Source of the DNA: an uncultured Acetatifactor sp.
GTDB taxonomy: Bacteria > Bacillota > Clostridia > Lachnospirales > Lachnospiraceae
Direction of reading: 5' to 3'
Length of the DNA: 12,277 bases
Assembly: GCA_910577185.1 (NCBI GenBank)
Contig: CAJTLR010000091.1
Coordinates: 1-12,277, forward strand
Part shown: positions 1-6,855 of the stretch, in pieces
Layout of the letters: the number at the start of each line of letters is the position of its first letter
Position numbering within the stretch: position 1 is the stretch's first letter
The notes under the pieces: generated by a model
Databases searched by the model: none
The model's input: only the letters and a program-made list of their open reading frames with translations
What the model was told of the DNA's origin: nothing
Program-made: the position numbers and the translations under genes

Positions 1-60
1 TGTAACTAAAAACTCCTTGATTTTTTAAGGAAAATCACTTGACAATATAGGGAGGGAAAA
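1..60 (+). promoter_or_regulatory. Leader and ribosome binding site of the first gene
   Basis: A purine-rich GGGAGGG at 50-56 lies 4 bases before the ATG at 61 and sets that start. A TTGACA at 39-44 is too close to the start to be a useful -35 box for this gene. A weak pair, TTGATT at 18-23 and GACAAT at 41-46 with 17-base spacing, is possible but poor. The promoter may lie off the left edge. Confidence 0.5.
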
Positions 61-2325
61 ATGTTTTGTACAAAATGTGGTGCAGAAGCAGTAGAGGGAG
101 CAGTTTTTTGCACGAGATGCGGTGCAAAGCTGAGGAGTGTAACTCCGTCAAATGCGGAAGAAGCAAAGGTGACTGATACTCATACAGCCAATGCAAATGT
201 AATCGATACCCATGCAACCAAAGCAAAGGTGACTAATACTCATACAGCCAATGCAAATGTGACCGATACCCATGCAACCGAAGCAAAGGTGACTGATACT
301 CATACAGCCAATGCAAATGTAATCGATACCCATGCAACCGAAGCAAATGTGACTGATACCCATACAGCCAATGCAAATGTAATCGATACCAATACAGCCA
401 GTGCAAATGCCACTGATACAACATCAAAGATGCAGGATGTATGTAAGTTTCTGTCAGAAAATGCGTCAGAGTGTCCCCAAATCAAAAAAATCCGTTTAAA
501 AAAAGTAGGATTTGGGAAGAGGACTGTCAGCGTTATTTCCATAAATGGACTTTTAGAGAGGCATTATATTCCGAACTTACATATTCAAAAGTTGGAGGAG
601 GGGTGGCACTGGCCATTTATCTTATTTATACTATTCCCGTTCATGATATGTGATGGCGTTTTCCTGAATTTGTTTTTCGAAGGAGAGTACTATCTTCCAT
701 TGACCATGTGTTGTCTGATTGAGTGTATCATCTGGTTTTTTATCATTTATCTTGTTCACAGAGAGAGATGCGCAGTCAGAAAGTATGTCAACAAATATTT
801 AAATTTTGAACTGGAATCCCCTTCAAAAGTATTTCTGTTTATAAGCGGTATTTTGAATGCGGTTGAGATAGTGTTATGTGTTATTGCGCTTATCTTCACG
901 CTTCAGAGTAACGCATATTCGAGAGATAATGATTATGATTACAGTGACAGGAAAACAGAATGGCAGCAGACAGAAGGGGGAGAAAAACAGGATGCAGAGG
1001 AACAGGCTGAATATGCTGATCTCACTGAAACTTATGTAAATCAAGAGGAAGGTTTTTCTTTCATGTATCCCCATGACTGGGAAATAGACAGCGTTGAAGA
1101 GACTGATTCTGATGTATTTGTATCTGTGTCGCGTACAGGCGGACTTGGCGTTTATGCATCTATTGCTGTGTCCAAAGACATTGATGATGGATCTTTTTTT
1201 GCGGTTACGAAGACAGATTTTGAGGAAACATATGCTTATGTGGAGGGTATCAGTGATGTAGAAATAATGGATTTATCTGACACAGTGCTGGACGGATATC
1301 CAACGAGAAGACTGAAATGCGCTTTTGTTAATGAGAATGGAGTTCGGGTAACCTCGATACAGTATTTTTATATCCGGGATTCCTATGTATATGCCGTTAC
1401 TTGTGTAGTACAGGAGGCGTTATATGACAGATATGAGTCCATATTCGATGCCGTGATGAATACCTATACCATTGCTGAGGCTCAGGCAATGGAAGAAATG
1501 GTTCCTTATGATGTTTATGATAAAGAAGCGGCTTTACAGTATATGATTGACTGGTTTGAGAGATTCCCGCTGTCGCACAATATCAGGATACGCTTCATGG
1601 AAGAGGCTGTGGATGACGGAATAGGCAGCAGTAAGTATCTCAAATATGAATTGGACATGGCAGAGGGATATGATACGGCATATGAATGGTATGGCATCTT
1701 TTATGTAAATCCGGATGACGGGAGCATGATCATGGAATCCATCACAGATGACAGGGGAAGACTGATGTCCATCCAGGCGCCAATGGATGAATGGTATCTG
1801 GAGTACTACTGGGGATGGACGGATGACTCCGGATATTATTCCGAATTCTATGGGAACGATTTATATGGGATATATGATGATATGAATACCCCGATACTCG
1901 AATATCATGCGGATAACGACTCATATGTTATATGCAATTTTGACATCGTTTGTTTTATGGAATATCATGACAACCCTACGGCATCTGGAATCGGAATTGA
2001 CGATTTTGCCGGATCATATTACTGCGATCTGTCTTTTGAATTAGAAGGCCATTATGTGGAAAACGGGTATATACTGGATATTGGAAATGTGGAGTATAAT
2101 AGTTTCTCAATAGAAGAATCATGGCGGGGCAATGATCTTCTCCGGGACGATTACGCACAGCCCAGAATGCTGATCGAGGATACGCTTTACTTTGCAATAT
2201 ATAATCCGGAAAGCGCAGGTTATGAAATGCATTATCTGACATATATCCCGGCCAAAGATTCACCATTGGGGAAAGATGTGGTTTACCTGGACAGTGACGA
2301 TACTATGCCTTTTGAGAAAGAGTAA
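61..2325 (+). CDS. Zinc-ribbon, repeat-linker, multi-pass membrane protein with C-terminal sensor-like domain
   Basis: The protein has 754 residues. Seen in sequence: an N-terminal zinc ribbon with CxxC pairs C3/C6 and C17/C20. A Thr/Asn/Ala-rich tandem-repeat linker covers about residues 37-123. Three hydrophobic segments lie at about 185-206, 211-232 and 257-281. An acidic spacer (about 285-325) is followed by a large polar region. Residues about 326-472, with the GFSFMYPHDW motif and an ending like FDAVMNTYTI, resemble PsbP/DcrB-like domains of clostridial surface proteins; this is inference from pattern. Residues 480-754 are rich in Asp, Tyr and Glu and were not recognised. The topology suggests a cytoplasmic zinc ribbon joined to a large exported domain. 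ATG 61 has a good ribosome binding site. The gene stands alone and ends before a terminator at 2358-2404. The function is unknown; a sensor or envelope role is only a guess. Confidence 0.85.
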   Translation: MFCTKCGAEAVEGAVFCTRCGAKLRSVTPSNAEEAKVTDTHTANANVIDTHATKAKVTNTHTANANVTDTHATEAKVTDTHTANANVIDTHATEANVTDTHTANANVIDTNTASANATDTTSKMQDVCKFLSENASECPQIKKIRLKKVGFGKRTVSVISINGLLERHYIPNLHIQKLEEGWHWPFILFILFPFMICDGVFLNLFFEGEYYLPLTMCCLIECIIWFFIIYLVHRERCAVRKYVNKYLNFELESPSKVFLFISGILNAVEIVLCVIALIFTLQSNAYSRDNDYDYSDRKTEWQQTEGGEKQDAEEQAEYADLTETYVNQEEGFSFMYPHDWEIDSVEETDSDVFVSVSRTGGLGVYASIAVSKDIDDGSFFAVTKTDFEETYAYVEGISDVEIMDLSDTVLDGYPTRRLKCAFVNENGVRVTSIQYFYIRDSYVYAVTCVVQEALYDRYESIFDAVMNTYTIAEAQAMEEMVPYDVYDKEAALQYMIDWFERFPLSHNIRIRFMEEAVDDGIGSSKYLKYELDMAEGYDTAYEWYGIFYVNPDDGSMIMESITDDRGRLMSIQAPMDEWYLEYYWGWTDDSGYYSEFYGNDLYGIYDDMNTPILEYHADNDSYVICNFDIVCFMEYHDNPTASGIGIDDFAGSYYCDLSFELEGHYVENGYILDIGNVEYNSFSIEESWRGNDLLRDDYAQPRMLIEDTLYFAIYNPESAGYEMHYLTYIPAKDSPLGKDVVYLDSDDTMPFEKE
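169..408 (+). repeat. Coding tandem repeat, 60-bp units made of two 30-bp halves
   Basis: Four consecutive 60-bp units start at 169, 229, 289 and 349, in frame with the surrounding gene. Each codes for two related ten-residue halves of the types VTDTHTANAN and VIDTHATEAK. The first three units are nearly identical; the fourth is degenerate (NTASAN in place of HATEAK). A further partial unit (ATDTT) follows. The near identity suggests recent expansion by slippage or unequal recombination, so copy number probably differs between strains. Confidence 0.95.
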
Positions 2326-2357
2326 GGAATAGGGCAGTTCTAAAAGATGAAAAAGGC

Positions 2358-2404
2358 GGCATACAGCAGGAGTTCCCGTGCAGGGGACTCTTGTTTTGTA
2401 TGCC
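2358..2404 (+). terminator. Hairpin terminator between convergent genes
   Basis: The inner stem is GAGTTCCC (2370-2377) with GGGGACTC (2383-2390) around a 5-base loop, containing one G-T pair. The T-rich TTGTTTTG follows. An outer 7-bp stem pairs GGCATAC (2358-2364) with GTATGCC (2398-2404). It lies 33 bases after the stop of the first gene and before the end of the convergent next gene, so it may serve the plus strand mainly. Confidence 0.65.
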
Positions 2405-2491
2405 CTGGTCAGGAAGGAAGTGGTCCGGGTCTGGGCAGGCGGAACGGATGAAAATGGAATATTTAGCGTCTGAACTTTTGATCTGCCAGGA

Positions 2492-3028
2492 TCAGTTGAG
2501 GAAGTCATCAGCCATATCAAAAAACTTGCACTTGCACTCCGGGCAGACAGACGGAATGATCAGTGGGCAGAATTTTAGTTTCGTATACCTGATATGCTTT
2601 CCCCTGATGTTCAGGAAACATTCCTTTTCTTTCAGGTTGTCCCCGCGTGTTGGGACATAATACGGAAACGGATGCCCGCAGCAAGGACACCGCCAAAAAA
2701 GTTTTGGAGTAAATCCCAGCGGCACAGCCAGGAAAGAGAGCAGGAGAGAGACCGTAACTGTCACAATGGGAAATGCCAGGAGCGGATGGTTATTTGTCAG
2801 GGCACTCAGTTCCATGTCTTGTCCCAAAATCATCAGGGGAACGAACAGTACCATACCACCCAGGCAAAAAACGGCAAAACATCCCCGTTGTAGCAGAAAT
2901 ACCGCTCTCGCAAAGGCACAGCATCGCCGGAAACGGGGCGGCATCTGTGGGAAAACATACGGAAACGGTTTTGATGTATTCTCTTGCTGCAATCGCCAGT
3001 TTGCAATATCGTCCGTTGGTCTTTTCAA
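2492..3028 (-). CDS. Small two-helix membrane protein with C-terminal zinc ribbon, unknown function
   Basis: The protein has 178 residues and was not recognised as a named family. Seen: two hydrophobic segments at about residues 48-69 and 82-105, separated by a short polar loop. They are followed by two Cys pairs, CPCC at 114-117 and CPEC at 162-165, which together look like a treble-clef or zinc-ribbon metal site in a C-terminal soluble domain. The start is TTG at 3028, chosen because GGAGG (3037-3041 on the plus strand as CCTCC) stands 8 bases upstream; no nearby ATG fits. It converges on the first zinc-ribbon protein of the window. That both neighbours combine a zinc ribbon and membrane helices is suggestive but may be chance. 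Confidence 0.65.
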   Translation of the reverse strand: MKRPTDDIANWRLQQENTSKPFPYVFPQMPPRFRRCCAFARAVFLLQRGCFAVFCLGGMVLFVPLMILGQDMELSALTNNHPLLAFPIVTVTVSLLLSFLAVPLGFTPKLFWRCPCCGHPFPYYVPTRGDNLKEKECFLNIRGKHIRYTKLKFCPLIIPSVCPECKCKFFDMADDFLN

Positions 3029-3252
3029 AATCTTGTCCTCCGGTGTCTGAAAGCCTGTTTAAAAAGTCATTCCTGCTCTCTCTCTTTTTTCTTTGCAGAC
3101 AATCTCTGAAATTTCCGGATATTCCATTCCTTGTATATGTAAGAACCCCGTTAAGGCCGGTGTCAGATCATTCTTATAGCCCCGGTCCGGATATTAGTAT
3201 TTTACCACAATCTACGGCCTATTTCCAGAGCGAAATGGCAGGAGGCGAGAGG

Positions 3253-3282
3253 CCGGGGGCGGGATTATCCAGAAGCCCCGGG
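3253..3282. repeat. GC-rich inverted repeat in the intergenic region
   Basis: CCGGGGGC at 3253-3260 pairs with GCCCCGGG at 3275-3282 with one G-G mismatch, around a 14-base loop. No T-run follows on either strand, so it is not a convincing terminator. The role is unknown. Confidence 0.45.
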
Positions 3283-3444
3283 CAGGGCCGGACACAGGCA
3301 TATTATGGTGTTAAAATGAATGCATTTTCCTGGTTGTTTCCATGCCGTTTCGTGGATGGGAATTCTGTCAGAAAGGCGCTTTTGAATAATAAACCGTAAG
3401 TTAAGGCATGTTGCTGTTTTGGGTATGTTTTTTGGCAGAGGTTT

Positions 3445-3497
3445 TGTTATAATAAGATTTGTATACAGATTGTCCACTGAGGGTACAGATGAAGGAG
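3445..3497 (+). promoter_or_regulatory. Extended -10 promoter and ribosome binding site for the HTH-kinase operon
   Basis: TG-T-TATAAT at 3445-3453 is a perfect extended -10 element. No good -35 is seen at 17 bases (ATGTTT at 3425-3430), which is usual for extended -10 promoters. AAGGAG at 3492-3497 lies 6 bases before ATG 3504 and decides that start over an upstream in-frame TTG at 3459, which would sit almost on the transcription start. Confidence 0.65.
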
Positions 3498-3503
3498 ACA
3501 GAC

Positions 3504-5027
3504 ATGCTTGATGTAAAAAAGTTTGGAAAAAGAATTGCCTTTCTGAGAAGGCAAAACGGAATGTCCCAGGAAAAACTTGCGGGCTTACTTGGCATATCAT
3601 CGCAGGCCATCAGCAAATGGGAAAACGGACATACCATGCCCGACACATCTCTATTGCCGGTTCTGGCACAGATATTCCAGTGTTCTATTGACGAGATCAT
3701 GATGCCGGCGTATTTATTCGACCCGGAAATTGAGGAAAAGAAATTAGACAGGATGGACTTGCAGGCAAGGAACATTGCCGACTATATCATTCAACAGTTA
3801 GGCAGTGCAAAGCCTGAAGAAAGCATTGGTCTGAATGATGCCGCAATCATTGAGGCTGTCCGCAGGGTTCATCCTAATCTCGGAAACTGGCAGATCACAA
3901 GAAAAATGCCGGAAGCGCATAAAAGATATGTAAGCACATATATTACAGTGACAACGCCCCAGCAGGAACTCCGGTTGGTGGAAAAAGTATATTACAGCGA
4001 TGATAAAGAACTTCTGGGATACGAATTGTTCAGCCGGTATGTATTGGCAGTTCCACAGGTATATTGTATTGATTTTGATAAAAAAATTCTTCTCATGGAT
4101 GAGGTGACGGACAGCGTTCAGGGAATCTGTTTTGATGAGGATAGCGAGATCGGGGCATTATTCAGAAATCAATATGGTGTCATGCTGAAAGAAATTGCAC
4201 AAGTGCATGCTGCTTTTTGGGAAAGTGAAGATGCTTTTATGAAAATAGGACTGGACATAAGGCATGGGTCGAGAGAAAGTCTGCTTGCCCATATAAATGG
4301 AATGGAGCAGGATTTTCTTGCATATCGGGAGAAGGAGGAGATGGGCAGGATTCCAAAGGTTTGGAACGGATTAAGAAATACGATCCATGCGGATGCACTT
4401 CAATATTTTGAGGATGCTGTCCGGTTTTTAAAGCAAAAATATATTTCCATGGTAGAAGAAAGATTTCATAGAGTGAAAAATATTACGATAATACATGGGG
4501 ATTTACATCCGGGAAATCTTTTTTTATGCGCAGGGGCGCGTGAGGAAATCAGCAGCAAAAGCTGCACGCGCCCCGCGCGGCTGGTAGGGGAGAAGGGAGT
4601 TCCCCTACTCGATTGTGCAGGGGCGCGTGAGGAAATCAGCAGCAAAAGCTGCACGCGCCCCGCGCGGCTGGTAGGGGAGAAGAGCATTCCCCTGCTTGAT
4701 TGGAAATTTCCCGGTACATCCGTTAAGATGATTGACATGGAAGCTGTCCGTATAGGGCTGTGTACGGAAGATCTGGCAATGTTCATGGCTCTCCACATTG
4801 AGCCGGATAAAGAGCGTTCGAAACCGCTTCTTGACCATTATTACGAATGCTTATGCCAGAATGTGGAAGGCTATTCCTATGAGATGTTCATGGATGACTA
4901 TAGAATATCAATTGCCGAAGCCATGTTCTATCCCATTCGGTTAATCAACAGCGGTATCTATGATTTTTGTATGAGAGACAAGGGGATCAGGGCATATGAA
5001 ACCTTTGTGGCAGACAGTACACTTTGA
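3504..5027 (+). CDS. XRE helix-turn-helix fused to APH/choline-kinase-like phosphotransferase, with in-frame repeat insert
   Basis: The protein has 507 residues. Residues 5-65 are an XRE/Cro helix-turn-helix (GMSQEKLAGLLGISSQAISK region), as in clostridial regulators. Residues about 150-500 resemble the aminoglycoside/choline phosphotransferase fold. The catalytic loop HGDLHPGN is at 331-338 (D333 as base, N338 as metal ligand) and the metal-binding Asp is in MIDMEA (D411). Between them, residues 342-399 are two copies of a 29-residue repeat encoded by an 87-bp palindromic element. Without it the two motifs would be 20 residues apart, within the family norm. Start ATG 3504 follows AAGGAG. It heads an apparent operon with the nitroreductase (27-bp gap) and acetyltransferase genes. 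The substrate is unknown; antibiotic resistance is possible but not shown. The insert may lie in a surface loop, or may impair activity. Confidence 0.85.
   Translation: MLDVKKFGKRIAFLRRQNGMSQEKLAGLLGISSQAISKWENGHTMPDTSLLPVLAQIFQCSIDEIMMPAYLFDPEIEEKKLDRMDLQARNIADYIIQQLGSAKPEESIGLNDAAIIEAVRRVHPNLGNWQITRKMPEAHKRYVSTYITVTTPQQELRLVEKVYYSDDKELLGYELFSRYVLAVPQVYCIDFDKKILLMDEVTDSVQGICFDEDSEIGALFRNQYGVMLKEIAQVHAAFWESEDAFMKIGLDIRHGSRESLLAHINGMEQDFLAYREKEEMGRIPKVWNGLRNTIHADALQYFEDAVRFLKQKYISMVEERFHRVKNITIIHGDLHPGNLFLCAGAREEISSKSCTRPARLVGEKGVPLLDCAGAREEISSKSCTRPARLVGEKSIPLLDWKFPGTSVKMIDMEAVRIGLCTEDLAMFMALHIEPDKERSKPLLDHYYECLCQNVEGYSYEMFMDDYRISIAEAMFYPIRLINSGIYDFCMRDKGIRAYETFVADSTL
4530..4703 (+). repeat. 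Two tandem in-frame copies of an 87-bp double-hairpin palindromic element
   Basis: Copy 1 is 4530-4616 and copy 2 is 4617-4703. The first 65 bases are identical and five differences lie in the last third, with one more at the final base. Each copy holds two hairpins. The first pairs GGGGCGCGTG (4533-4542) with CACGCGCCCC (4565-4574) and has an inner CAGC-AAAA-GCTG. The second pairs GTAGGGGA (4584-4591) with TCCCCTAC (4601-4608), with one wobble in copy 2. The unit is 29 codons without stops and is also open on the reverse strand in one frame. Its GC-rich stems contrast with the AT-rich gene. It resembles in principle the Rickettsia palindromic elements that insert in frame in genes; kinship with them is not claimed. 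Confidence 0.9.
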
Positions 5028-5054
5028 AGGGGAAGCGAAAGGAGAGACTTGTCA

Positions 5055-5561
5055 ATGAATTTTCAGGAATTAGCGGTGAAGCGGTATTCTGTGCGTCGTT
5101 TCAGGCAGACACCGGTTCCAAAGTCAGTCATAGATCAGGTTCTCATGGCGGGAAATGCCGCGCCCACCGCCCATAATAACCAGCCCCAGAAAGTTATCGT
5201 GGTGCATTCCCCGCAGGGACTTGAAACTTTGAAAAAATGTACCCAGTGCCATTATAATGCACCGCTGGCATTTATTGTCTGCTATGATAAGGAAAAATGC
5301 TGGGAGCGCGATTATGATCATAAACACAGCGGCGATATCGACGCAAGTATTGTGGCCACACACATGATGCTGGAGGCGGCAGATTTAGGCATCGGTTCTG
5401 CGTGGATCATGTATTTTATCCCGGAGGCAGTCCGGGTTGAATTTGAACTGCCTGACAATGTGGAACCGGTTGCGATCTTAATCATGGGTTATACGGATGC
5501 GGAACCTTCAGAAGACCACTTAAAGAGGCGCAGTCTGGAAGAATATGTATCTTATAGATAG
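5055..5561 (+). CDS. Nitroreductase-family flavoprotein
   Basis: The protein has 168 residues, a short-form member of the FMN-dependent nitroreductase family. Such enzymes use NAD(P)H to reduce nitro compounds, quinones or related acceptors, usually as cytoplasmic dimers. Seen: the N-terminal KRYSVRRF motif (residues 9-16) that contacts the FMN phosphate, PTAHNNQPQ at 37-45, the helix DASIVATHMMLEAADLGIGS at 96-115, and the C-terminal strand ILIMGYTDAEP at 141-151. ATG 5055 gives the usual family start (MNFQELAVKRYS). AAAGGAG at 5038-5044 is 10 bases upstream; a TTG at 5049 is a less likely alternative. It follows the HTH-kinase gene by 27 bp and probably shares its transcript. The substrate cannot be told from sequence. 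Confidence 0.9.
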   Translation: MNFQELAVKRYSVRRFRQTPVPKSVIDQVLMAGNAAPTAHNNQPQKVIVVHSPQGLETLKKCTQCHYNAPLAFIVCYDKEKCWERDYDHKHSGDIDASIVATHMMLEAADLGIGSAWIMYFIPEAVRVEFELPDNVEPVAILIMGYTDAEPSEDHLKRRSLEEYVSYR

Positions 5562-5593
5562 ACTGTAGTGCGGTGAGGAAGGAGCCGAAGCAG

Positions 5594-6169
5594 TTGAAGA
5601 AGTTTAAAGATTATTTTACCTGTGTTCCCACATTAGAAACAGAGCGCTTTTTGTTAGTTCCGTTTGCAAGGGAAGATATGGATGCCTATTTTGATATTTT
5701 AAGAGATGACAGGGTGCAGAAATATCTTGGCGGCGGGGTACCCCTCTTTGACAGGGAACCCCATATTACAAACTGGCTGTATAATGTCAACGACCGGCTC
5801 TTAAAAAGAAAGCTTGTTTTTACATGGTGTGTGAAAGAAAAGGCCAGCGGAAGCGTGATCGGCAGGGTTGACCTGGGAGGATTTGTGAAGCAGACCATGG
5901 CGGAAATTGCGTATCACTACGCATATGAAAGTTGGGGAAGGGGTGCCGCCAGCGAGGTGGCGGCAAAGGTAACGGACTTCGGGTTAAACGAGCTTGGACT
6001 GCGGAGAATACAGGGACCTGTCCGTGTGGAGAACGGTGCGTCCATGCGTGTACTTGAGAAAAACGGTTATCAGCGGGAGGGTACGCTCCATTATTATCCT
6101 TTTGGACGAGAGTTTCATGATGCCGTGATGCTTGCGAAGGTAAAACAGGCAGATGCGGGGGAACCATGA
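5594..6169 (+). CDS. RimJ/RimL-type GNAT N-acetyltransferase
   Basis: The protein has 191 residues. The family transfers acetyl from acetyl-CoA to amino groups of ribosomal proteins, small molecules or drugs. Seen: the N-terminal TERFLLVPFAREDMDAYFDIL block typical of RimJ/RimL relatives, the acetyl-CoA loop in ESWGRGAASEVAAKVTDF, and the C-terminal RVLEKNGYQREG signature near the end. The start is uncertain. TTG 5594 is preferred because AAGGAG (5579-5584) lies 9 bases before it, whereas GTG 5573 has no ribosome binding site. The stop of the nitroreductase gene is 32 bp upstream, so it is likely the third gene of the operon. A HTH-kinase, nitroreductase and acetyltransferase together suggest detoxification or drug modification, which is inference. 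Confidence 0.85.
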   Translation: MKKFKDYFTCVPTLETERFLLVPFAREDMDAYFDILRDDRVQKYLGGGVPLFDREPHITNWLYNVNDRLLKRKLVFTWCVKEKASGSVIGRVDLGGFVKQTMAEIAYHYAYESWGRGAASEVAAKVTDFGLNELGLRRIQGPVRVENGASMRVLEKNGYQREGTLHYYPFGREFHDAVMLAKVKQADAGEP

Positions 6170-6183
6170 AATGAAAAAGCGTT

Positions 6184-6215
6184 CTTTGACCTTGCGGTTT
6201 TCCCCGGTGTCAAAG
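6184..6215 (-). terminator. Possible terminator of the minus-strand acetyltransferase gene
   Basis: CTTTGAC (6184-6190) pairs with GTCAAAG (6209-6215), with a further CGG/CCG pairing inside the loop. Read on the minus strand it is followed a few bases on by TTTTT (6174-6178). The stem overlaps the stop codon of the minus-strand gene at 6210-6212 and also lies between two converging genes. Confidence 0.4.
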
Positions 6216-6695
6216 GCGTTTCTGGTACGCAATCCGCGGGCTCCCGTCCTCCACATAGATGATGCCGCATTTCCGGAAGCCATGCTTTTCCAGCAGATGC
6301 CGCATGAGGGCATTGTCCCGGTGGGTGTCAATGCGGATGTTGGGAATCTGTGCCATGCAGTAGGACAGGCATTCCCGGAAGATTCCTTTTCCTGCACCGC
6401 TTCCGGCAATCCGGTGGATGGTGCCGTAGGGGGCATCATCCAGCCACTGGCCTTGTCGGATGATTCTGTAGGTGGGGTCTTCTCCTATAATGAAGGTGAA
6501 GACCCCGGATATCTGTCCCTGTTCTTCCAGCACATGGCTCTGTCTGTGCCGGATATCATTCAACAGTGTTTCCCCGGAGGGCCTGCTGTCGCCCCACTGG
6601 CCGGGGTTTCCGGCCCGGCGCATCTGTTCTCTTGCATATGCGTAGATTTCCTGAATCCGGCTGTAGTCGGCGGGGGTAGTGTGGCGTATGGTCAT
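6210..6695 (-). CDS. GNAT family N-acetyltransferase
   Basis: The protein has 161 residues, a whole single GNAT domain. Seen: the start MTIRHTTPADYSRIQEIYAY typical of this clade, GTIHRIAGSGAGKGIFRE at 91-108 as the acetyl-CoA-binding motif A region, and IRIDTHRDNALMRHLLEK (120-137) followed by HGFRKCGIIYVED (138-150) as motif B. ATG 6695 is the natural family start. A weak AAAGGA at 6706-6711 lies 10 bases upstream. The open frame continues 86 codons further upstream across the end of the next gene, but that part has no acetyltransferase features. The substrate is unknown. It follows the unknown 333-aa gene on the same strand after 160 bp and may be transcribed with it. Confidence 0.85.
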   Translation of the reverse strand: MTIRHTTPADYSRIQEIYAYAREQMRRAGNPGQWGDSRPSGETLLNDIRHRQSHVLEEQGQISGVFTFIIGEDPTYRIIRQGQWLDDAPYGTIHRIAGSGAGKGIFRECLSYCMAQIPNIRIDTHRDNALMRHLLEKHGFRKCGIIYVEDGSPRIAYQKRL

Positions 6696-6855
6696 TTGTC
6701 CGATGTCCTTTCTGGTTCGGCTGCCGCAAATTATGTGGCAGAGTCGGGATGTCTGCAGCCTTTTTCCTCCATGCCCGCCAAATCCCTGAAGGATTGGCAG
6801 ATGAGCCAATCGGGCAGATCGGGCGAGCCAGGCTGCCGGTTTCCTGACGAAAGAA

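Larger units (their letters stand above)
3029..3503. other. 475-bp stretch without a supported gene
   Basis: No reading frame here has both a ribosome binding site and protein-like composition. It holds the ribosome binding site of the minus-strand gene (3037-3041), a GC-rich hairpin at 3253-3282, a short palindrome AAAATG-AATG-CATTTT at 3313-3328, and the promoter and ribosome binding site of the plus-strand kinase gene at 3445-3497. The G/C-rich block at about 3240-3295 differs from its AT-rich surroundings. Confidence 0.6.

Noticed and set aside
169..408. CRISPR-like repeat array
   Set aside because: Units are contiguous with no unique spacers and are in frame within a protein gene, so it is a coding tandem repeat.
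2773..3399. Plus-strand open frame of 208 codons
   Set aside because: It lacks a ribosome binding site, overlaps the better supported minus-strand membrane protein gene and has no protein-like domain pattern.
4530..4703. Insertion sequence or transposon
   Set aside because: There is no transposase, no terminal inverted repeats bounding the whole unit and no obvious target duplication; the units are short palindromic elements.
6777..6798. Hairpin after the 333-aa gene as a terminator
   Set aside because: The 8-bp stem has a bulge and there is no T-run on the minus strand after it.
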